In this document: piece after piece, positions 9,814 through 19,502 of the stretch
Position numbering within the stretch: the first letter of the stretch is position 1
Layout of the letters: each line of letters opens with the position of its first letter
DNA from: Lachnospira sp.
Lineage (GTDB): Bacteria > Bacillota > Clostridia > Lachnospirales > Lachnospiraceae
Reading direction: 5' to 3'
Assembly (NCBI GenBank): GCA_015057605.1
Contig: SVDX01000005.1
Span: 1 to 64,000, forward strand
DNA length: 64,000 nt
Position numbers and translations under genes: made by a program
Notes under the pieces: model-generated
The model's database searches: none
Seen by the model: the letters and a program-made list of their open reading frames with translations, nothing else
What the model was told of the DNA's origin: nothing

Positions 9814-11862
9814 ATGGAAAACAAAAAGAAAAATTACCTGCCCCTAATAATAATTTTATCAATAGTGGCAGTATTAGTAGCGGGTGTAATGGTAGTAGCT
9901 TCAATCAGTATAAGAAATGCGATTTATGAGTCATGGGACGAGAGCTATCAGGTAGTAGAGGATGATGACGAGGAGGACGAAACTAAAAAGCCTCCTGTGC
10001 CAAGTACTCAAGCTCCAACACAAAAGCCAACACAAACTGCCACAGAGGTACCAACACAGGCGCCAGAGGAAGATCTTGATGAGATGACAGTAATTGTCTA
10101 TATGATAGGCAGTAATCTTGAAAGAGAATCAGGACTTATAACAAGAGATATTCAGGAAATGATAAATGCTGATATAAATGACAATATCAATATTGTTGTT
10201 CAGGCAGGTGGCTGTAGCGATTGGAAAAACAGTGCGTTTACCGATGGAAGCACTCACAGAATGGAAATCGTTGATGCAGGATATACAAACCTTACTAACT
10301 TAGGTAAGAAGGATATGACAAACGACAAGACATTGTCAGATTTTATTAAATATTCGGTTAATAAATTCCCTGCTAAAAAGTACACACTTTTACTTTGGAA
10401 TCACGGTGGCGGAATACCAGTGGGATATGGCAGTGACGATATGTTCCCAGGTTCAACTATGACAGACGTAGAGTTAAAGAAGGCATTAGATACTGCAAAT
10501 GTGCATTTTGACACAATAGTATTTAACGCATGCCTTATGGCTACATTAGAGGTCTCAATGGCAGTTAAGGACCATGCAGACTATATGATAGCGGCCGAAA
10601 GTACCATTATTAATGGTATGACCTATGAAAAATGGCTTGAATCAATAGCAACAAATCCAAATATGTCAAGTAAGTATCATGCAAATATATTGATGACAAA
10701 TTATATGAATATGATTAGACAAAACGATTTAGTCAGCAGTATTTCCATGATTGATTTATCAAAGGTAAATGCAGTTTACAATGCATATACTGAATATAGC
10801 GCAACTGTATATTCAGACATTATGAACCATGGGTACGAAAATTATTATAAGAAACGTGGTGCGTGTGGTGTCTATGAAGGCTCAGACTCAGTAGACCTTA
10901 TAACACTTGCAAAAACATATCAAACAACTAAATCATCAAAGCTTATATCAGCAGTTAAAGCAGCTGTAGTATATTCTGACAGTGATTATTTGTATGGTAA
11001 CGGATTAGCAGTATACTCACCATACAAATATGTAACAGCTTATAATCAGGGTAGAGCATCCTTAAAGTCGCTTGGCTATAGTGAGAACATATTAAAGTGC
11101 TATGATGCATATTGCAGTATTTCGCTTAAATATATGGGAGATAGTGAAGTTAGTCAGTACGCAGGTTCGTGGTATGACGTGGCAGCAGTTGAACATCAGA
11201 TAGGTGCAAATGTAAGCAAAGAACCAAAAGAATATGAGCTTGCTTTAACAGATAAGAATGGACAAAAGGTACTTAAGCTTACTGACGAAGATTGGGCTAT
11301 TGTTGATGAAGTAATGGTAAATGTGATTTTGCAAAAGAGCAGCAATTCATTCTTAATGCTTGGAAGAGACTATTATGATAATGTAGATGAAGATGGAGCA
11401 ATAATTGCGGGTCTTCCAGAAGCATGGGTGCATATAAGTGGTGTTCCTGCATGTTATATTTGCGTAGATGAATATGTAAATGATGAAACTGGTGAGTGGT
11501 CACAGCTTGGAACAATAATGGCGACACGTAATGGTAAGGATATATTAATGCTTATTTATTACTCAGAGGAGTATCCTTCTGGTACAATCGTGGGATATAT
11601 GGAATATGATTTTGAAACACAACAAGGCGAAAAATATGTTTATAAATTTAACGCTGACGACGTTATCGCATTGATACATCCTACAATTACAACTGATGGT
11701 AATATACAGTATACAAATGTTTTAAATAAGACAATTAAGTATTCAAATATAGAGTTAACTTACGAAGAAATCAGCTTTGAAGGCTATGTAACAGGAATTA
11801 GTATTGAGCTTACTGATATCTATGGTAACGAATATGACACACCATCGGTTGTATTCAGATAA
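9814..11862 (+). CDS. surface-anchored clostripain-family (C11) cysteine peptidase
   Basis: This 682-residue protein has one N-terminal membrane helix (about residues 7-29), an acidic and Pro/Thr-rich spacer to about residue 90, and a C11 peptidase domain. The domain starts MTVIVYMIGSNLE and carries the catalytic His197 (LLLWNHGGG) and Cys240 (FNACLMATLE). C11 enzymes usually cut after basic residues. The remaining ~300 residues are strand-rich and unassigned. The enzyme probably acts outside the membrane, shedding or maturing surface proteins. It follows the diguanylate cyclase gene by 15 bases and probably shares its transcript. Confidence 0.88.
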   Translation: MENKKKNYLPLIIILSIVAVLVAGVMVVASISIRNAIYESWDESYQVVEDDDEEDETKKPPVPSTQAPTQKPTQTATEVPTQAPEEDLDEMTVIVYMIGSNLERESGLITRDIQEMINADINDNINIVVQAGGCSDWKNSAFTDGSTHRMEIVDAGYTNLTNLGKKDMTNDKTLSDFIKYSVNKFPAKKYTLLLWNHGGGIPVGYGSDDMFPGSTMTDVELKKALDTANVHFDTIVFNACLMATLEVSMAVKDHADYMIAAESTIINGMTYEKWLESIATNPNMSSKYHANILMTNYMNMIRQNDLVSSISMIDLSKVNAVYNAYTEYSATVYSDIMNHGYENYYKKRGACGVYEGSDSVDLITLAKTYQTTKSSKLISAVKAAVVYSDSDYLYGNGLAVYSPYKYVTAYNQGRASLKSLGYSENILKCYDAYCSISLKYMGDSEVSQYAGSWYDVAAVEHQIGANVSKEPKEYELALTDKNGQKVLKLTDEDWAIVDEVMVNVILQKSSNSFLMLGRDYYDNVDEDGAIIAGLPEAWVHISGVPACYICVDEYVNDETGEWSQLGTIMATRNGKDILMLIYYSEEYPSGTIVGYMEYDFETQQGEKYVYKFNADDVIALIHPTITTDGNIQYTNVLNKTIKYSNIELTYEEISFEGYVTGISIELTDIYGNEYDTPSVVFR

Positions 11863-11899
11863 AATGTAAATTGCTTTGAAAAGAGGAATGAGGAACAAT

Positions 11900-13912
11900 A
11901 TGAGAAATGTTGAATTATTTAAAGAGGATTTTAAAGCATTTTCCGTAAGTGAATTTCCATACGATAAGGCACATTCGGCTATTGGAGAATATCATTTTAT
12001 TATAAATGATGGATATGCAGGCGAATGGACAGATCCAGTAAATAACTACGTTTACAATGGTTCTGGAGCATCTTGGATAGTTACCGAAGACGAAGGTAAA
12101 TATTTTATGGAACAAATGCGTTTAATAGATAATAAGCCTCATAAGACTCATCCGCTTTTAATGGCTGGAAGCGAATTATGGAAAGATTATACATTTAGCG
12201 CAACAGTTAGACCACTTAATACAAGTGGAAGCACAGGAATATGCTTTAATGTTAAGAATAGCCTAAATATGTACGCATTTGTTATGGATGCGGGTAAATT
12301 AAAGTTAGAATATAGACATAAGCAGGTCGACACCGTTCTTTGTGAATGTGATTACGACTATAACTGCGATGAGTACTATGAGCTTAAGGTAGAGCTAGAT
12401 AAAGACAGTGTAAAATGCTATGTAAATGGTGTTCAAATGCTTTTGCATGCTGGAAAAATGCTTGCTTCTGGTGGTAAGATAGCGATTACGTCTACTGTGC
12501 CAGCACAATTTGGCGATGTAGTAGTTTGTGTAGACGAAGAAGGTAAAAAAGCCATTGATGCAGCTATATTAGAATATAATAATAAAACGGCAGCAGAGCA
12601 GGAAAAACACCCTAAAATGAAACTCTTCAAGAAAATTGATTTAAAAAATTTTGGAACAGGACGCCAGATAAGATTTGGACACTTATGTGGTGGAACAGAC
12701 TGGTATATCGTGCTTGCACAAGCACAAAGAAGAGTTAGAAGAGATGATTTTGCCCATATAAGCTGTCTTACAGCAATTGATTTAGATGGCAATATATTGT
12801 GGCAAAAAGGTGTGCCTTCTACTCATTATGAGCAAGGGCAGATTTCTTGCGACTTTGCCTTCCAGGTATATGATATTGATGGCGACGGTTACGACGAGGT
12901 AATAACAGCTAAGAACTTTGAGCTTATGATACTTGATGGTCGCACAGGCGAGGTTAAGAAAAAATGCAAGACACCATTAGTAGATAAGAACGATACAGAC
13001 ATAATTGGCGTACCTAACGGTGTGTATAGCTTTGATAGAATCAATCCGGATGGAATACGCATTTGCAATTTTTCGGGAAAAGACCGACCTAGTGACATTC
13101 TTATCAAAGATAGATATTGTCGCGTATATGCGTTAAACAGCGATTTAGATCTTATGTGGTCATATAGAAGTGATAAAAATACAGGTCATTTCCCATATGC
13201 ATGCGATATCAACGGCGATGGTCATGATGAGCTACTTTGTGGTTACACTATGCTTGATTGCAATGGCAAGCCAATGTGGACATATCCGATAGAATTAGAC
13301 CATACAGATGAGATTGTGTCAGGCAAATTTATGGCAGGTAGCGATGAAGGACATTTTGCTTGTGTATCGGGCACAGAGGGCTTCTTTATTGGTGATTATC
13401 ATGGAAATATAATTGTAAAAGATGATATAGGACATGCTCAGCGTGTAAGCACTGGCAATTATTGTCCAGACAAAGATGGCTTTGAGCTTGCAGTAGTTAA
13501 CTACTGGGGACATCAGGGTGTAGTATACCTTTATGACTCCCAAGGCAAGCCTATTTTAGAATATGAAAACGAGTTAAATGGAAATGTATTAACACCAGTT
13601 AATTGGGACGGTAATGGAACAGACCTAATCCTTTTAAATGCAGATACTAAGCGTGGTGGACTAATTAATGGTAAGGCAATACAGAGTGTGGAATTCCCAG
13701 ATGATGGACATCCTACGATGTGTTGTGAGGTAATCAACCTTACAGGAGATGCAAGGGATGAAATAGTAGTATGGGATTACCATAGTATGTATATTTATAC
13801 TCAAGATGATGGGTATATGGAAAATGCATATGCGCCGGTTAAATATCCGCATTATAATGCATCAAACTATAGAGGTGAATATTCATACCCAGATAAGAGT
13901 TATGTGGTGTAG
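11900..13912 (+). CDS. cytoplasmic FG-GAP/PL11-like beta-propeller protein
   Basis: This is a 670-residue protein without a signal peptide. Residues ~60-230 resemble a concanavalin-type (DUF1080-like) jelly roll (DYTFSATVRPLNTSGSTGICF, YYELKVELDKDSVKCYVNG). From ~250 onward there are propeller blades with calcium-type loops (DIDGDGYDEV, DINGDGHDEL, WDGNGTDLI), as in family-11 rhamnogalacturonan lyases. Pectin breakdown is plausible for a gut bacterium, but the assignment is only to the fold. ATG 11900 follows GAGG by six bases; ATG 11888 is the alternative. It lies 37 bases behind the C11 peptidase gene. Confidence 0.6.
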   Translation: MRNVELFKEDFKAFSVSEFPYDKAHSAIGEYHFIINDGYAGEWTDPVNNYVYNGSGASWIVTEDEGKYFMEQMRLIDNKPHKTHPLLMAGSELWKDYTFSATVRPLNTSGSTGICFNVKNSLNMYAFVMDAGKLKLEYRHKQVDTVLCECDYDYNCDEYYELKVELDKDSVKCYVNGVQMLLHAGKMLASGGKIAITSTVPAQFGDVVVCVDEEGKKAIDAAILEYNNKTAAEQEKHPKMKLFKKIDLKNFGTGRQIRFGHLCGGTDWYIVLAQAQRRVRRDDFAHISCLTAIDLDGNILWQKGVPSTHYEQGQISCDFAFQVYDIDGDGYDEVITAKNFELMILDGRTGEVKKKCKTPLVDKNDTDIIGVPNGVYSFDRINPDGIRICNFSGKDRPSDILIKDRYCRVYALNSDLDLMWSYRSDKNTGHFPYACDINGDGHDELLCGYTMLDCNGKPMWTYPIELDHTDEIVSGKFMAGSDEGHFACVSGTEGFFIGDYHGNIIVKDDIGHAQRVSTGNYCPDKDGFELAVVNYWGHQGVVYLYDSQGKPILEYENELNGNVLTPVNWDGNGTDLILLNADTKRGGLINGKAIQSVEFPDDGHPTMCCEVINLTGDARDEIVVWDYHSMYIYTQDDGYMENAYAPVKYPHYNASNYRGEYSYPDKSYVV

Positions 13913-13982
13913 TGGGATAAAACTTGAATAGGGACACAAAGCTACAAGTCTAAGTAATTATATAAATTATACGATGGTTGAG

Positions 13983-14022
13983 TTGCAGGTAGAGCGATTA
14001 AGGTCGCTTTAGCTGCAATTTT
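13983..14022 (+). terminator. terminator-like hairpin before the toxin gene
   Basis: Nested inverted repeats TTGCAG/CTGCAA (13983-13988, 14013-14018) and AGCGA/TCGCT are followed by a short T-rich stretch. The outer TTGCAG/CTGCAA arms recur in the terminators between the toxin cassettes at 18.1, 19.1 and 20.0 kb. Confidence 0.5.
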
Positions 14023-14052
14023 AATTATAAAAAACAAAAGAGGAGTGTTAAG

Positions 14053-17000
14053 ATGTTAAAGAAAACATGTAAAAAACTTATAGCATTGATTTTGTGCACG
14101 GCAATATTCGTTACCAGTATACCGTATACAAAAGCCTATGCTAACGAAGAAACCGCGAAGTATCCATATGTAATGTATGCTTCGTCAAAACAAGAAGGAG
14201 CAATAGCATTAAATGCAGATTACGTGTGCGTTAATGGAGATATTGCAACGAAGGGTACAATAATAAAAGGTACAAATGGTAACTATAATGGAATTATAAC
14301 TGAAAATAGCGATTCAAATATGTTATATATTCAGGACAAGTTAAACGATAGATATTTTTCAAGTCAGGAAAAGAAAGATAGTTTAAACTTGCAGGAAAGA
14401 TATGCAAATATTAATGAGGATATAGGTACATATAATGACATTACATTAAAGGGAGATAATTTAAATGCCAATAATGTAATTCTATATTCGGAACGTGGTG
14501 ATATTTATATTGATATGGATAATATGAGTTTTACAGGGCTTATATATGCACCATGTGGTAATGTAGAAATAGAGGCACAGAATGTAAATTTAAATAGTGT
14601 AATCATAATAGCAAAGACTATAACAATTAATGCAACTTGTATTAATGTTAATTATAATAATAACATGGCAGGGATAGTAGGAATTGTCCCAGATTTACAT
14701 GATACAGATGACGACGGATTATATGATGTATATGAAGATTTATTTGCTACTGATGTAAAGTCAAAAGATACCGATAATGATGGACTAAGTGACTATCAGG
14801 AAATATTTATTACAAATACAGATGAGTTAGTAAGTTGCTCGCAGGCAATAGGTGTATTAGATGGAGAATATGATGCGGATGGGGATGAACTTACTGCATT
14901 AGAAGAGGTAACATACGGTGTTGCATGGGATAAAGCCGATACCGATGAAGATGGACTTACAGATTATGAGGAAATAAAAATTTATAATAGCAATCCATTG
15001 AACCAAGATACAGATGGTGACGGTTTAAAAGATGTAGAAGAAATTACATTAGGTTTGGATGTAAATAATATAGATACAGATGCAAATGGTATTATTGATG
15101 GAGAAGAATACATAAAGCAGGATGTTAATATTGAAACATACGAAGAGGGATTTTTGGATAATAACCTAGCAATTCCAACAATAACAAATATTATTGCCAA
15201 AGGTGATATTAACAGTAGATTAGTAGTAAAAGAATATAATGGACATCTCGCAAAAAATAGCAAAGTATGTGTAGGCAAGGTTGTAGAAATTAGTGGTGCT
15301 GATATAGCAGGCGGAATAATTTCATTTAAACTTACCAATGACTACATACTAAATGACTATGAAATAGCAGGTTATAAGACCAATGGTTTATTAATATGCT
15401 ATCATAACGGTGAAACATTAGAGCCTTTAACAACAGAATATGATGAAGAAAATAGAGTATTATCAGCGAATATTGTTGATGTTGGAATGTACTATGTAAT
15501 GGATGTAGTAAAGTTTACTGAATCAATGGGTATTGATTTAAATGATGAAGAATACATAGTAGAAGAAACCACTATAAGTACATTTTCACTTAGAAGTAGT
15601 AATGTTTCAATTGGAACTGCTAAAGTAAAAGGACAAGCGGAGATAGTATTTCTTATAGATACGACTGGCTCAATGTCAGGAGTAATCAATAATGTAAAAG
15701 AAAATATTAACGATTTTGCGAAAGAATTAGAAGCGGCAGATATTTATGCAAGTTTTGCTCTTGTAGAATATAGAGATATAACATGCGATGGACAGGCATC
15801 AACAAAAATCATAAAAAATGGTAATTCAAACTGGTATAGAAGCAGCGAAGATTTGAAAAATGCAATATCTACATTGGAAGTTACAGGTGGTGGAGATATT
15901 GAAGAAACCGTAATAGATGGATTAGAATTTGCACGACGTTTAGATTTTGGTGAAAATACTCAAAAATTTATTATAGTTGTAACAGATGCAGGTTATAAGA
16001 TTGCTAATAATTATGGAATTGAATCGTTAGATGAAATAATTAATCTGCTCAAAAATGATGGTATCAATGTATCCGTTGTATCTGGAAACTACTATAAAGA
16101 GACTTATAAGCCTTTATACAATTCCACAGAAGGTGTTTTTGCTAATATAAATGGCGACTTTAGAGAAGAACTTCTAAAGGTAGCTGAAGTTGTAGAAGAA
16201 GATACAAATGCAGGTTATTGGATAATTTTAAATGGAATTGTGCCAAGAACTGTAAAGCTTAATGATAATCCTGTTAATAGTATTTATGAGGATACTGATG
16301 CTGATGGCCTTTTTGATAAGGAAGAACTTGGAGTAAGACAGGATTTATTCTTGAACAATTATAGTTCAAAATTAAATTATGGAATAAGCAGAAAAATAAA
16401 TCTGCCAGATTTACCTGTATATAACTATAACACAGATCCAACATGTGAAGATACAGATAGCGACGATATACCAGATGATGAAGAAGATATAATAGGTACC
16501 TCAGGTAAAGTAGCTGATAGTGATTCGGATGGATTAAGTGATGGAATAGAAGTAAAGTGGGGATATAACCCGCTTAGAAGTGACCCTGATTACGACGGAA
16601 AAAGCGATAAGGAAGAATATCTTGCAGGTACTTCGCCTTATGAGTATAATAAAAGTAAAGAAGAATACATAAGTGAATTTTTGTATGGATTTGTATGTGG
16701 CGATTTTATTGAAGATACAACAAGTATACCTATGCTATTGGGTCAGATAACAAGCAATTTCATAGCTGTGGCGGATGTAAGAGATGTTGTTGCTAATATA
16801 TATAAAGGAGATCTTTTATTTGCAGGTTTAAATCTTGCGGGTTTAATTCCTGTTGTGGGAGATACAGCCAAAGCAGTTAGTAAAACATCAAAATTCATCT
16901 TAAAGAATGCGGATGATGTAGCAGTGGTCGCCGCAACTCTAAATATTTTAAGGAAAAATTCACCTGAATTAGTTAAGCTTGTAGGAAAAAGTGATGAAGC

Positions 17001-17583
17001 AGCTGAAGCAATAAAACTTATGTCAAAGAGCAGTGATGTAAGTTTGACTAAGTCCGAAGCTAAAGCACTGGCAGAGACTATAGAACTAGCAGGGCTTACA
17101 AAACACGTAAAAAAGACAAGCATTGACCTTGAGATAGATGGTGATGCAATTTCTACAGGTAAAAATGTATGGTCTATGGGACACATAAAGAGAGGCAATG
17201 AAATAGATGAAACTTTGAATGGACACTCAATTGGTAAAGGTCTTGGAGAGACATTTCCAGTAGCGGACCGTATTACAGATAGAGTTCTTATAAGCACAAA
17301 AAGCATTGACCTTGAGGCGCCAACTTATAAGAATCCAGCGGCATTAAAAAGATTGCTTAATAGATATTATAATCAGTTGGATGGATTTGAGAATAGGATG
17401 AAGAATGGAGTGTTGATTTATAAAAAAAGAGAAGTTAGCATAGATGAATATGATAAAAAAGCATTAGAAATAGCATTACCTAATGTTGTGATAAGTGATG
17501 ATATAAAAGATGTTTTAGATACTTTTCGAAATAATTGTGATGAAAATGGTATGGAAGTTATTTATAAAATAGTACTAGATTAA
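14053..17583 (+). CDS. secreted polymorphic toxin with C-terminal nuclease (CdiA_C-like)
   Basis: This 1176-residue protein has a Sec signal peptide (residues 1-31, ending about TKAYA) and strand repeats at 50-200. Calcium-binding thrombospondin-3-like repeats lie at about 217-355 (DTDNDGLSDYQE) and 747-856. Between them is a von Willebrand A domain with the MIDAS motif at Asp536 (DTTGSMS). Residues ~870-960 match pre-toxin regions (GLIPVVGDTAKAV). The last ~135 residues resemble the CdiA_C tRNase/PD-(D/E)xK tips: RGNEIDE (1048-1053), FPVAD (Asp1072), STKSIDL (Lys1083). It would be exported, kept at the surface and used against neighbours; target and metal are unproven. RBS GAGGAGTG precedes the ATG. 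The putative immunity gene starts 12 bases after the stop. Confidence 0.82.
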   Translation: MLKKTCKKLIALILCTAIFVTSIPYTKAYANEETAKYPYVMYASSKQEGAIALNADYVCVNGDIATKGTIIKGTNGNYNGIITENSDSNMLYIQDKLNDRYFSSQEKKDSLNLQERYANINEDIGTYNDITLKGDNLNANNVILYSERGDIYIDMDNMSFTGLIYAPCGNVEIEAQNVNLNSVIIIAKTITINATCINVNYNNNMAGIVGIVPDLHDTDDDGLYDVYEDLFATDVKSKDTDNDGLSDYQEIFITNTDELVSCSQAIGVLDGEYDADGDELTALEEVTYGVAWDKADTDEDGLTDYEEIKIYNSNPLNQDTDGDGLKDVEEITLGLDVNNIDTDANGIIDGEEYIKQDVNIETYEEGFLDNNLAIPTITNIIAKGDINSRLVVKEYNGHLAKNSKVCVGKVVEISGADIAGGIISFKLTNDYILNDYEIAGYKTNGLLICYHNGETLEPLTTEYDEENRVLSANIVDVGMYYVMDVVKFTESMGIDLNDEEYIVEETTISTFSLRSSNVSIGTAKVKGQAEIVFLIDTTGSMSGVINNVKENINDFAKELEAADIYASFALVEYRDITCDGQASTKIIKNGNSNWYRSSEDLKNAISTLEVTGGGDIEETVIDGLEFARRLDFGENTQKFIIVVTDAGYKIANNYGIESLDEIINLLKNDGINVSVVSGNYYKETYKPLYNSTEGVFANINGDFREELLKVAEVVEEDTNAGYWIILNGIVPRTVKLNDNPVNSIYEDTDADGLFDKEELGVRQDLFLNNYSSKLNYGISRKINLPDLPVYNYNTDPTCEDTDSDDIPDDEEDIIGTSGKVADSDSDGLSDGIEVKWGYNPLRSDPDYDGKSDKEEYLAGTSPYEYNKSKEEYISEFLYGFVCGDFIEDTTSIPMLLGQITSNFIAVADVRDVVANIYKGDLLFAGLNLAGLIPVVGDTAKAVSKTSKFILKNADDVAVVAATLNILRKNSPELVKLVGKSDEAAEAIKLMSKSSDVSLTKSEAKALAETIELAGLTKHVKKTSIDLEIDGDAISTGKNVWSMGHIKRGNEIDETLNGHSIGKGLGETFPVADRITDRVLISTKSIDLEAPTYKNPAALKRLLNRYYNQLDGFENRMKNGVLIYKKREVSIDEYDKKALEIALPNVVISDDIKDVLDTFRNNCDENGMEVIYKIVLD

Positions 17584-17595
17584 GGAGATTACACA

Positions 17596-18096
17596 ATGGA
17601 TATTGGCAAGAAATATGTAATACATATATATATTGGTGAAAATAGAATTTTAATGATACCAATGATAAGACATTTTTACAATTATAGTTTTGAGTCGGAA
17701 TACTTTGAAAATATAAAAGAAATTGATAACAGAGTAATTGTGGCAAAAGCCATTGCTAGTTGTTTAGAATACATAGAATATGAACCTCTATCAAAAGCAA
17801 CTCCCAAAGAAATTGATCAGAATGAAGCATGGAAAAAGAATACAAAGTATAAGAGTTGGAAGGCATTCTGGAAAAATAATAATATGCTCTATTTTAGGAT
17901 AGAACCTAATGGAGAATTTTTACTTTCAGCTAGAAAGAAGACTGTTGATGGAGGCAGAGGAGAATACAATGACATCTACCAATCAATTACGCTCCCTTCA
18001 ACAACAAGCTATGAAGATATAGCAAAAAAAGTGGTAGAGATGTTAAAGGAAGTAGAGGAATATTATTTAGATAAAAGCAATATTCCAGGGTATTAA
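17596..18096 (+). CDS. putative immunity protein of the nuclease toxin, copy 1
   Basis: This 166-residue soluble protein starts 12 bases behind the toxin, the standard place of an immunity gene. Its layout (IYIGENRILMIP near the start, WKKNTKYKSWKAFWKNNN in the middle, TLPSTTSYEDIAKKVVEMLKEVEEYY at the end) recalls contact-dependent-inhibition immunity proteins of the CdiI_3 kind; this is recognition from memory. Two relatives follow the orphan toxin tips at 18.5 and 19.5 kb. The three share an almost identical last third and differ most in residues ~20-60 and ~90-110, as expected if those parts determine which toxin tip is neutralised. An AAGGAG site precedes the ATG by 9 bases. Confidence 0.75.
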   Translation: MDIGKKYVIHIYIGENRILMIPMIRHFYNYSFESEYFENIKEIDNRVIVAKAIASCLEYIEYEPLSKATPKEIDQNEAWKKNTKYKSWKAFWKNNNMLYFRIEPNGEFLLSARKKTVDGGRGEYNDIYQSITLPSTTSYEDIAKKVVEMLKEVEEYYLDKSNIPGY

Positions 18097-18109
18097 AATT
18101 GATATAAAG

Positions 18110-18144
18110 TTGCAGTTAGGGAGATTTTCTTAACTGCAATTTTG
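18110..18144 (+). terminator. terminator behind immunity gene 1
   Basis: The stem TTGCAGTTA/TAACTGCAA is followed by TTTTG. The same hairpin recurs behind the other two immunity genes, inside an intercassette repeat of about 100 bases. Confidence 0.65.
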
Positions 18145-18170
18145 TAATATTATAAGTTTCAATATTGTAA

Positions 18171-18533
18171 CGACATTCAATCGGTAAAGGGCTTGGAGAG
18201 ACATTCCCTGTAGCAGACCGTATTACAGATAGAGTTCTTATAAGTACAAAAAGCATAGACCTTGAAGCACCAAGTTATAAGAATAAGGTAAACTTAAGAA
18301 ATCTACTTAATAGATATTATAATCAGTTGGATGGATTTGAGAATAGGATGAAGAATGGCAGAGTAGAATATGCTGATAATTATGTAGAAATGGGTAGCTA
18401 TGATAAAAAAGCATTAGAAATAGCATTGCCAGATGTTATAATAAGTGATGATATAAAAGATGTTTTAGATACTTTTCAAAATAATTGTAAAGAAAAAGGT
18501 ATGGAAGTTATTTATAAAATTATATTAGATTAG
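18171..18533 (+). pseudogene. orphan toxin C-terminal tip, cassette 2
   Basis: This open frame has no start codon of its own: an in-frame TAA stands at 18168-18170, right before the homology begins. It encodes 120 residues, from HSIGKGLGETFPVADRI to the stop, corresponding to residues 1058-1176 of the complete toxin. It includes the FPVAD and STKSIDL motifs but not the RGNEIDE stretch. The first ~55 codons are nearly identical to the full toxin; the middle (VEYADNYVEMGS) differs. No signal peptide, promoter or ribosome site is seen, so it is a silent module that could replace the tip of the complete gene by recombination. Its immunity gene follows after 10 bases. Confidence 0.85.
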
Positions 18534-18543
18534 GAGAAGGTAT

Positions 18544-19047
18544 ATGCAGACGGAAAAAAGTATATTAATAAATATATACATGGGAGAAAATAGATTGTTA
18601 TTAATACCAACAATACAACACTTCTACAGTTATTATATTAGTGCGTATTATTATGAAAACATAAAAGAGTTAGAAAACTATGAAGAAATAGGCGAAGCTA
18701 TTCAAAGATGCATACAATACATAATAGATACACCACCATCAAAAGCTACACCAAAAGAAAGAAAAGAAAATGCAGCGTGGGTAAAAAATACAAAATATAA
18801 AAGTTGGAAGACATTTTGGAAAAATAATAATAGATTGATGTTAGATATTATAAATAAAGATAATTCATATAGACTTTCCGCCAGAAAGAAGACTGTTGAT
18901 GTCGGCAGAGGAGAATATAACGACATTTATAGAGATGTCATACTCCCATCAACAACAAGCTACGAAGATATAGCAAAAAAAGTAGTAGAAATGTTAAAAG
19001 AAGTAGAGGAATATTATTCAGATAAGAGCAATATTCCAGGGTATTAA
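18544..19047 (+). CDS. putative immunity protein, cassette 2
   Basis: This 167-residue homologue of the protein at 17.6 kb begins MQTEKSILINIYMGENRLLLIP and has an intact frame with a good GGAGAAGG site. The last 50 residues are nearly identical to copy 1, while the segment from about residue 20 to 110 is diverged (for example IQRCIQYIIDTPPSKATPKERKEN). It should neutralise the orphan tip immediately upstream. Since the upstream terminator is imperfect, expression could come from read-through. Keeping it would protect against sister cells that use this tip. Confidence 0.72.
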   Translation: MQTEKSILINIYMGENRLLLIPTIQHFYSYYISAYYYENIKELENYEEIGEAIQRCIQYIIDTPPSKATPKERKENAAWVKNTKYKSWKTFWKNNNRLMLDIINKDNSYRLSARKKTVDVGRGEYNDIYRDVILPSTTSYEDIAKKVVEMLKEVEEYYSDKSNIPGY

Positions 19048-19060
19048 AATTGATATAAAG

Positions 19061-19095
19061 TTGCAGTTAAGGAGATTTTCTTAACTGCAACTTTG
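19061..19095 (+). terminator. terminator behind immunity gene 2
   Basis: The 10-bp stem TTGCAGTTAA/TTAACTGCAA has a 10-base loop and is followed by CTTTG, a weak T tract. It is a copy of the hairpin at 18110. Confidence 0.55.
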
Positions 19096-19120
19096 TAATA
19101 TTATAAGTTCAGTATTGTAA

Positions 19121-19482
19121 CGACACTCAATCGGTAGAGGCCTTGGAGAGACATTCCCCGTAGCAGATCGTATTGAAAACAGAGTTCTTATAAGCACAAA
19201 AAGCATTGACCTTGAGGCGCCAACTTATAAGAATCCAGCGGCATTAAAAAGATTGCTTAATAGATATTATAATCAGCTGGATGGATTTGAGAATAGGATG
19301 AAGAATGATAGAGTAATCTATGCTGGAATGGAAGTTAAACTTAGTGATTATAATAAAAAGGCATTAGAAATAGCTCTGCCAGATGTTATTATAAGTGAAA
19401 GTATTAAGAAAGAACTTGATGATTTTCAAAAAACAGTCTTGAAAAAGGAATTGAAGTTGTTTATAAAATAATTTTAGGTTAA
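19121..19482 (+). pseudogene. orphan toxin tip, cassette 3, frameshifted
   Basis: Homology starts right after an in-frame TAA (19118-19120), with HSIGRGLGETFPVADRI, as in cassette 2. The frame follows the toxin to about codon 103 and then runs out of frame to a stop at 19471. Adding one A to the run of six A at 19428-19433 would restore the expected ending (KNSLEKGIEVVYKIILG, stop at 19482). The tip therefore carries a one-base deletion in a homopolymer as well as lacking a start. It is probably decaying, unless a sequencing error is involved. Confidence 0.8.
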
Positions 19483-19502
19483 TAAAAGGAGAATAAACTT
19501 AT

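Noticed and set aside
9814..13912. Caspase-like C11 gene plus neighbours as an anti-phage defence system
   Set aside because: The protease carries an N-terminal membrane anchor and wall spacer and faces outward; nothing resembling a phage sensor or nucleic-acid effector is next to it.
16743..17306. 187-residue open frame on the minus strand inside the toxin gene
   Set aside because: It is fully antisense to a clear coding region, has no ribosome site and shows low-complexity Ser/Leu content typical of a reversed frame.
17558..17746. Small minus-strand frame over the toxin/immunity junction as an antitoxin RNA or peptide
   Set aside because: No promoter or ribosome site on that strand; explained by AT-rich antisense reading.
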